DNA of 20,265 nt from a virus. The position numbers and the translations under genes were made by a program. How positions within the stretch are numbered: position 1 is the stretch's first letter; every line of letters begins with the position of its first letter. Below, in pieces: positions 17,797 through 20,265 of this stretch. Below the pieces are notes generated by a model that was not told the origin of the DNA, did not search any database, and saw only the letters and a list, made by a program, of their open reading frames with translations. The stretch covers positions 1-20,265 of IMG/VR virus record IMGVR_UViG_3300007538_000255. One strand, given 5' to 3'.

Positions 17797-18224
17797 AATA
17801 TCTTCAATACATATTGGCGTCCATCTTGCTCCTATTCGCCCCTATATACGGGCTATTAATAGCTGTAGCGGCAGCAATTATTCTTGATACTATCACAGGA
17901 ATATTTAAGTCAATTAAAATAAATGGTTGGTCAAGCATAAGGAGTAGGAAGTTGTCGAATATAGTTAGTAAGATGCTTCTTTATGAAGTCTGCATATTGT
18001 TTCTTTTTTTGATGGACAAATTTCTTTTGAACGAATTTGTCAAGTCTGCTTTTGGATTTGAGTTCATGTTTACCAAAATCTGCGCAATTCTGTTGATGTT
18101 TATTGAGCTAGTTTCTATTAAAGAAAATATTGAAGAAGGGTTTAAGGTTAACATCTGGGCTTTGCTTAAAAAACTTTTAAATAGAGCCAAAGAAATAAAG
18201 TCAGATATTGACGATATAAAATGA
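17793..18224 (+). CDS. Phage holin (phage_holin_4-like)
   Basis: A 143-aa membrane protein: hydrophobic segments at ~5-20 and ~21-38 (LLIAVAAAIILDTITGIFKS), ~60-80 and ~90-110, then a charged C-terminal tail (LLNRAKEIKSDIDDIK). The motif LD-I-TGI-KS---N----S---R-K--NI, then SIKENIEEGFKVNI, is typical of the phage_holin_4 family in Bacteroidota phages. It should form lesions in the inner membrane that trigger lysis. It directly precedes the endolysin gene with an ATGA overlap, the classic lysis gene order. Confidence 0.85.
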   Translation: MKYLQYILASILLLFAPIYGLLIAVAAAIILDTITGIFKSIKINGWSSIRSRKLSNIVSKMLLYEVCILFLFLMDKFLLNEFVKSAFGFEFMFTKICAILLMFIELVSIKENIEEGFKVNIWALLKKLLNRAKEIKSDIDDIK

Positions 18225-18685
18225 AAATATCTAAGCATTTATCTCTTGCTGAAGTAACCAGAAGTGATTCTGCAAAGCGTAATGGAATAGATAATACACC
18301 TACAGAAGAGCACTTGGAGAATTTTAAATTGCTTGCTGAAAAAGTATTTGAGCCTATTCGTGCTCACTTTGGAGTCCCTATCCATATCAGCTCTGGGTAC
18401 AGGTCACAGGCTCTTAATAAATTCATTAAGGGCAGCGCATCGTCTCAGCATTGTAAGGGTGAAGCGATTGACATCGACATGGATGGCAGTAGTAGTGGGG
18501 TTACCAACAAGATGGTCTTTGACTTTATTGTTGCTAACTTAGATTGGGACCAAATTATACATGAATTTGGGACGGATGCAAACCCTGATTGGGTTCACGT
18601 ATCCTACACTAAAGGCAAAAATAGAAAGCAAAAGTTAAAAGCTGTACGTACAAATGGTAAGACTTCTTACATTAATCTGCCTTAG
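18221..18685 (+). CDS. Endolysin, M15-type peptidase
   Basis: A 154-aa peptidase of the M15A (D-Ala carboxypeptidase-like) family that cleaves peptidoglycan stem peptides. Residues 58-62 are SGYRS; 74-84 read SSQHCKGEAID, with zinc ligands H77 and D84; the third ligand is H126 in DWVHVSY. An N-terminal helix (LSLAEVTRSDSAKRNGIDN) is also typical of this family. No signal peptide is visible, so it relies on the holin for release. It overlaps the holin start-stop (ATGA) and its 3' end overlaps the spanin gene by 32 nt in another frame. Confidence 0.9.
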   Translation: MKISKHLSLAEVTRSDSAKRNGIDNTPTEEHLENFKLLAEKVFEPIRAHFGVPIHISSGYRSQALNKFIKGSASSQHCKGEAIDIDMDGSSSGVTNKMVFDFIVANLDWDQIIHEFGTDANPDWVHVSYTKGKNRKQKLKAVRTNGKTSYINLP

Positions 18686-19109
18686 CCTTCTAGTTTTTTC
18701 GTGCTCTACGAAGAAGGTAGCTGTATCTAAAAATAAAGTAGAGACAATCACAGACAGCGTTGTTGTAGAGAAGAAGGACAGCGTTGTTTTTCAGCAGAAC
18801 GCAATCAGTATTAAAGAAGACATTGATGAGATTCAGGTTGTCCCAATAGACAACACAATGCCCATAGTCATTGGGGGTAAAGAGTATTTTAATGCTGCAG
18901 TCAAAATTAAAAAGACTAAGCGTGATGTTGTGGACACTACAAAAATAACTGTTGCTGTTGCTGACTACAATCAAACCGAGGTAAGCAAAGAAGAGAGTAA
19001 AGAGACCTATGAGAAGTTCGTAGAAAAGAAGCCCAGCGCACTTAATATGGCATGGCTGCTGCTAATTCCAATCGTCATTTTGTCGATTAGATTCTTCTTT
19101 AAAAAATAA
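18654..19109 (+). CDS. Putative unimolecular spanin (lipoprotein with C-terminal membrane anchor)
   Basis: A 151-aa protein with an N-terminal lipoprotein signal (MVRLLTLICLSLLVFSC, lipobox cysteine C17), a charged periplasmic stretch rich in K, E, V and D, and a C-terminal transmembrane helix (~131-148, WLLLIPIVILSIRFFF) with a KK end. A lipid-anchored N-terminus in the outer membrane and a C-terminus in the inner membrane is the topology of a u-spanin (as in phage T1 gp11), which fuses the two membranes after endolysin action. Its place immediately after, and overlapping, the endolysin fits. No sequence family match is claimed; the call rests on topology and context. Confidence 0.75.
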   Translation: MVRLLTLICLSLLVFSCSTKKVAVSKNKVETITDSVVVEKKDSVVFQQNAISIKEDIDEIQVVPIDNTMPIVIGGKEYFNAAVKIKKTKRDVVDTTKITVAVADYNQTEVSKEESKETYEKFVEKKPSALNMAWLLLIPIVILSIRFFFKK

Positions 19110-19117
19110 GGCTTATC

Positions 19118-19132
19118 TTTAGTATATTTGTT
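19118..19132 (+). promoter_or_regulatory. Late promoter string, copy 2
   Basis: TTTAGTATATTTGTT with -7 box TATATTTG (19123-19130) lies 18 nt before the ATG of the tail fibre gene and is identical to the string at 16492-16506. No TTG at -33, so a phage-specific or activator-dependent promoter is possible. Confidence 0.65.
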
Positions 19133-19149
19133 TAATTATTTGACAGCGA

Positions 19150-20265
19150 ATGGCACGGATAAGTACATACCCCATAGTTTCTATACCTACCCTCAACGAC
19201 CTGTTGATAGGTACGGACGTAGAGAACCTCAATGAGACCAAAAACTTTTCGTTAGGTGACATTAGTGGGCTTATTGGTCAGGGATATGTGCCTTATGTTG
19301 GAGCAACTGGCAACGTAAACCTTGGAGTATATAGTATTGAAGCAGCTTCTTTTATTGTTGAAGGAGGACTTGCTTCAGAGTTTGTTAAGGCTGATGGTAG
19401 CTTAGACAGCACTGTTTATGTGCCGCAGACAAGAACGATTACAATTAATGGCGTAACATATAATCTGTCTGCGAACAGGTCTTGGGATTTAAATACAGTT
19501 GACACGCTTACTACAGTTGGTACCAGCGGTGCTGCTACTTATATTGGTAAGACTCTTAACATCCCACAGTATCAGGCACAGGGAGCTTACATCACACAAC
19601 TTTCTGGTGAAGCAACTGCGGTTGGCCCAGGGAATGCGACTGTTACTTTAAGCAACAGTGCTGTAATAGATAAGATATTAACAGGACTGAACGTAACAGG
19701 TGGCACTGTAGTATCTACAGACACCATCTTGCAGGCATTTGGTAAGGTTCAGAACCAGATAAATGCACTGGCAGGTGGAGTTGAATATCAAGGCGTTTGG
19801 AATGCAGCTACGAACAATCCGTTTCTACAGAGTTCGGTAGGCGTACAGGGACACTACTACGTGGTTAATGTGGCCGGTAATACTAATTTGAATGGGATTA
19901 CTGACTGGCAGGTAGGTGACTGGGCAATATTCAATGGCTCTACTTGGGACAAGGTAGACAACACTGATGCTGTGGTAAGTGTGAACGGGTACGTAGGTGC
20001 CGTTGTGCTTACTGCTGGTGATGTCGGTGCTGTCCCTACTACAAGAACGCTTACTATCAATGGAGTTGGATATGACTTGTCTGCGGATAGGTCATGGACT
20101 GTAGGTGATGTACGTACAGACCAGACTTATGCTAACCCATCTTGGATTACTTCACTAGCATGGACTAAGATTACCGGTACTCCTACCACATTAGCTGGAT
20201 ATGGGATTACCGATGGTGCATTAAACACCACTACATTAACGATTAATGGGGTAACATTTGACCTC
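19150..20265 (+). CDS. Tail fibre-like protein, N-terminal 372 aa (runs off the window)
   Basis: The frame is open from the ATG at 19150 to the window end. The N-terminus MARISTYPIVSIPTLNDLLI, then YVPYVGATGNVNLGVYSIEA (the 'YVGATGNVNLG' unit) is typical of repetitive fibre proteins in Bacteroidota phages. The unit RT(I/L)TINGVxYxLSAxRSW occurs at ~95-112 and ~299-316 and begins again at ~361. Between them lies VEYQGVWNAATNNP, then QVGDWAIFNGSTWDKVDN and VVSVNGYVGAVVLTAGDVGA, a common fibre shaft-to-cap module. It likely mediates host attachment. It starts right after the lysis cassette with its own late promoter. Confidence 0.8.
   Translation, partial: MARISTYPIVSIPTLNDLLIGTDVENLNETKNFSLGDISGLIGQGYVPYVGATGNVNLGVYSIEAASFIVEGGLASEFVKADGSLDSTVYVPQTRTITINGVTYNLSANRSWDLNTVDTLTTVGTSGAATYIGKTLNIPQYQAQGAYITQLSGEATAVGPGNATVTLSNSAVIDKILTGLNVTGGTVVSTDTILQAFGKVQNQINALAGGVEYQGVWNAATNNPFLQSSVGVQGHYYVVNVAGNTNLNGITDWQVGDWAIFNGSTWDKVDNTDAVVSVNGYVGAVVLTAGDVGAVPTTRTLTINGVGYDLSADRSWTVGDVRTDQTYANPSWITSLAWTKITGTPTTLAGYGITDGALNTTTLTINGVTFDL

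Noticed and set aside
1-20265. CRISPR arrays, insertion sequences, integrase or attachment sites
   Set aside because: No regularly spaced repeats, transposase or recombinase motifs, or terminal inverted repeats were seen; the window reads as one collinear phage segment.

Overview
The window looks like a contiguous 20.3 kb piece of a tailed dsDNA phage (Caudoviricetes) that infects a member of the Bacteroidota. The host inference rests on promoters of the form TTG-N19-TAnnTTTG, A-rich leaders without Shine-Dalgarno sequences, a VirE_N (BT4734-like) primase-helicase, and small proteins of types I associate with Bacteroidota phages. Most assignments come from motifs read by eye; no database search was possible.

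Left arm, minus strand, about 10.7 kb down to 1: a dense early operon reads leftward from a promoter at 10679-10708. It holds about 27 mostly tiny genes. The recognisable ones are a Cys-rich conserved phage protein (9685-10395), a stand-alone DnaA domain IV-like protein (5142-5444), a Sak3-like annealing protein (4238-4870), a RecE-like nuclease (3468-4238), an SSB-like protein with an acidic DDGELPF tail (2701-3000) and a primase-helicase (79-2487). Two intergenic gaps in this operon fold as hammerhead ribozymes: a type III at 7037-7099 and a type I at 8775-8824. Together they would cut a 1,693-nt, eight-gene piece out of the polycistronic RNA. Between the nuclease and SSB genes lies a structured stretch with a large hairpin, a tRNA-Leu-like RNA whose lower half is abnormal, and a small tRNA-like hairpin.

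Centre, 10.68-11.93 kb: a divergent control region. It holds an AT-rich tract, a roughly 300-bp GC-rich structured block with no credible gene, a small rightward gene, an intrinsic terminator, and a cluster of TGTCG/TGTCA boxes. The box cluster is a diverged second copy of the region upstream of the primase-helicase gene, about 9.1 kb away.

Right arm, plus strand: a typical promoter drives a phage chaperonin cassette in the order groEL, conserved 83-aa protein, groES. One opposite-strand gene with a winged-helix-like appearance follows. Then come late genes: eight small, mostly Lys-rich proteins, a conserved 133-aa protein, a probable virion surface protein, a lysis cassette (holin, M15 peptidase endolysin, and a lipoprotein with a C-terminal membrane anchor that fits a unimolecular spanin), and the start of a repetitive tail fibre gene that runs off the window. 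Two late genes share an identical 15-nt promoter-like string.
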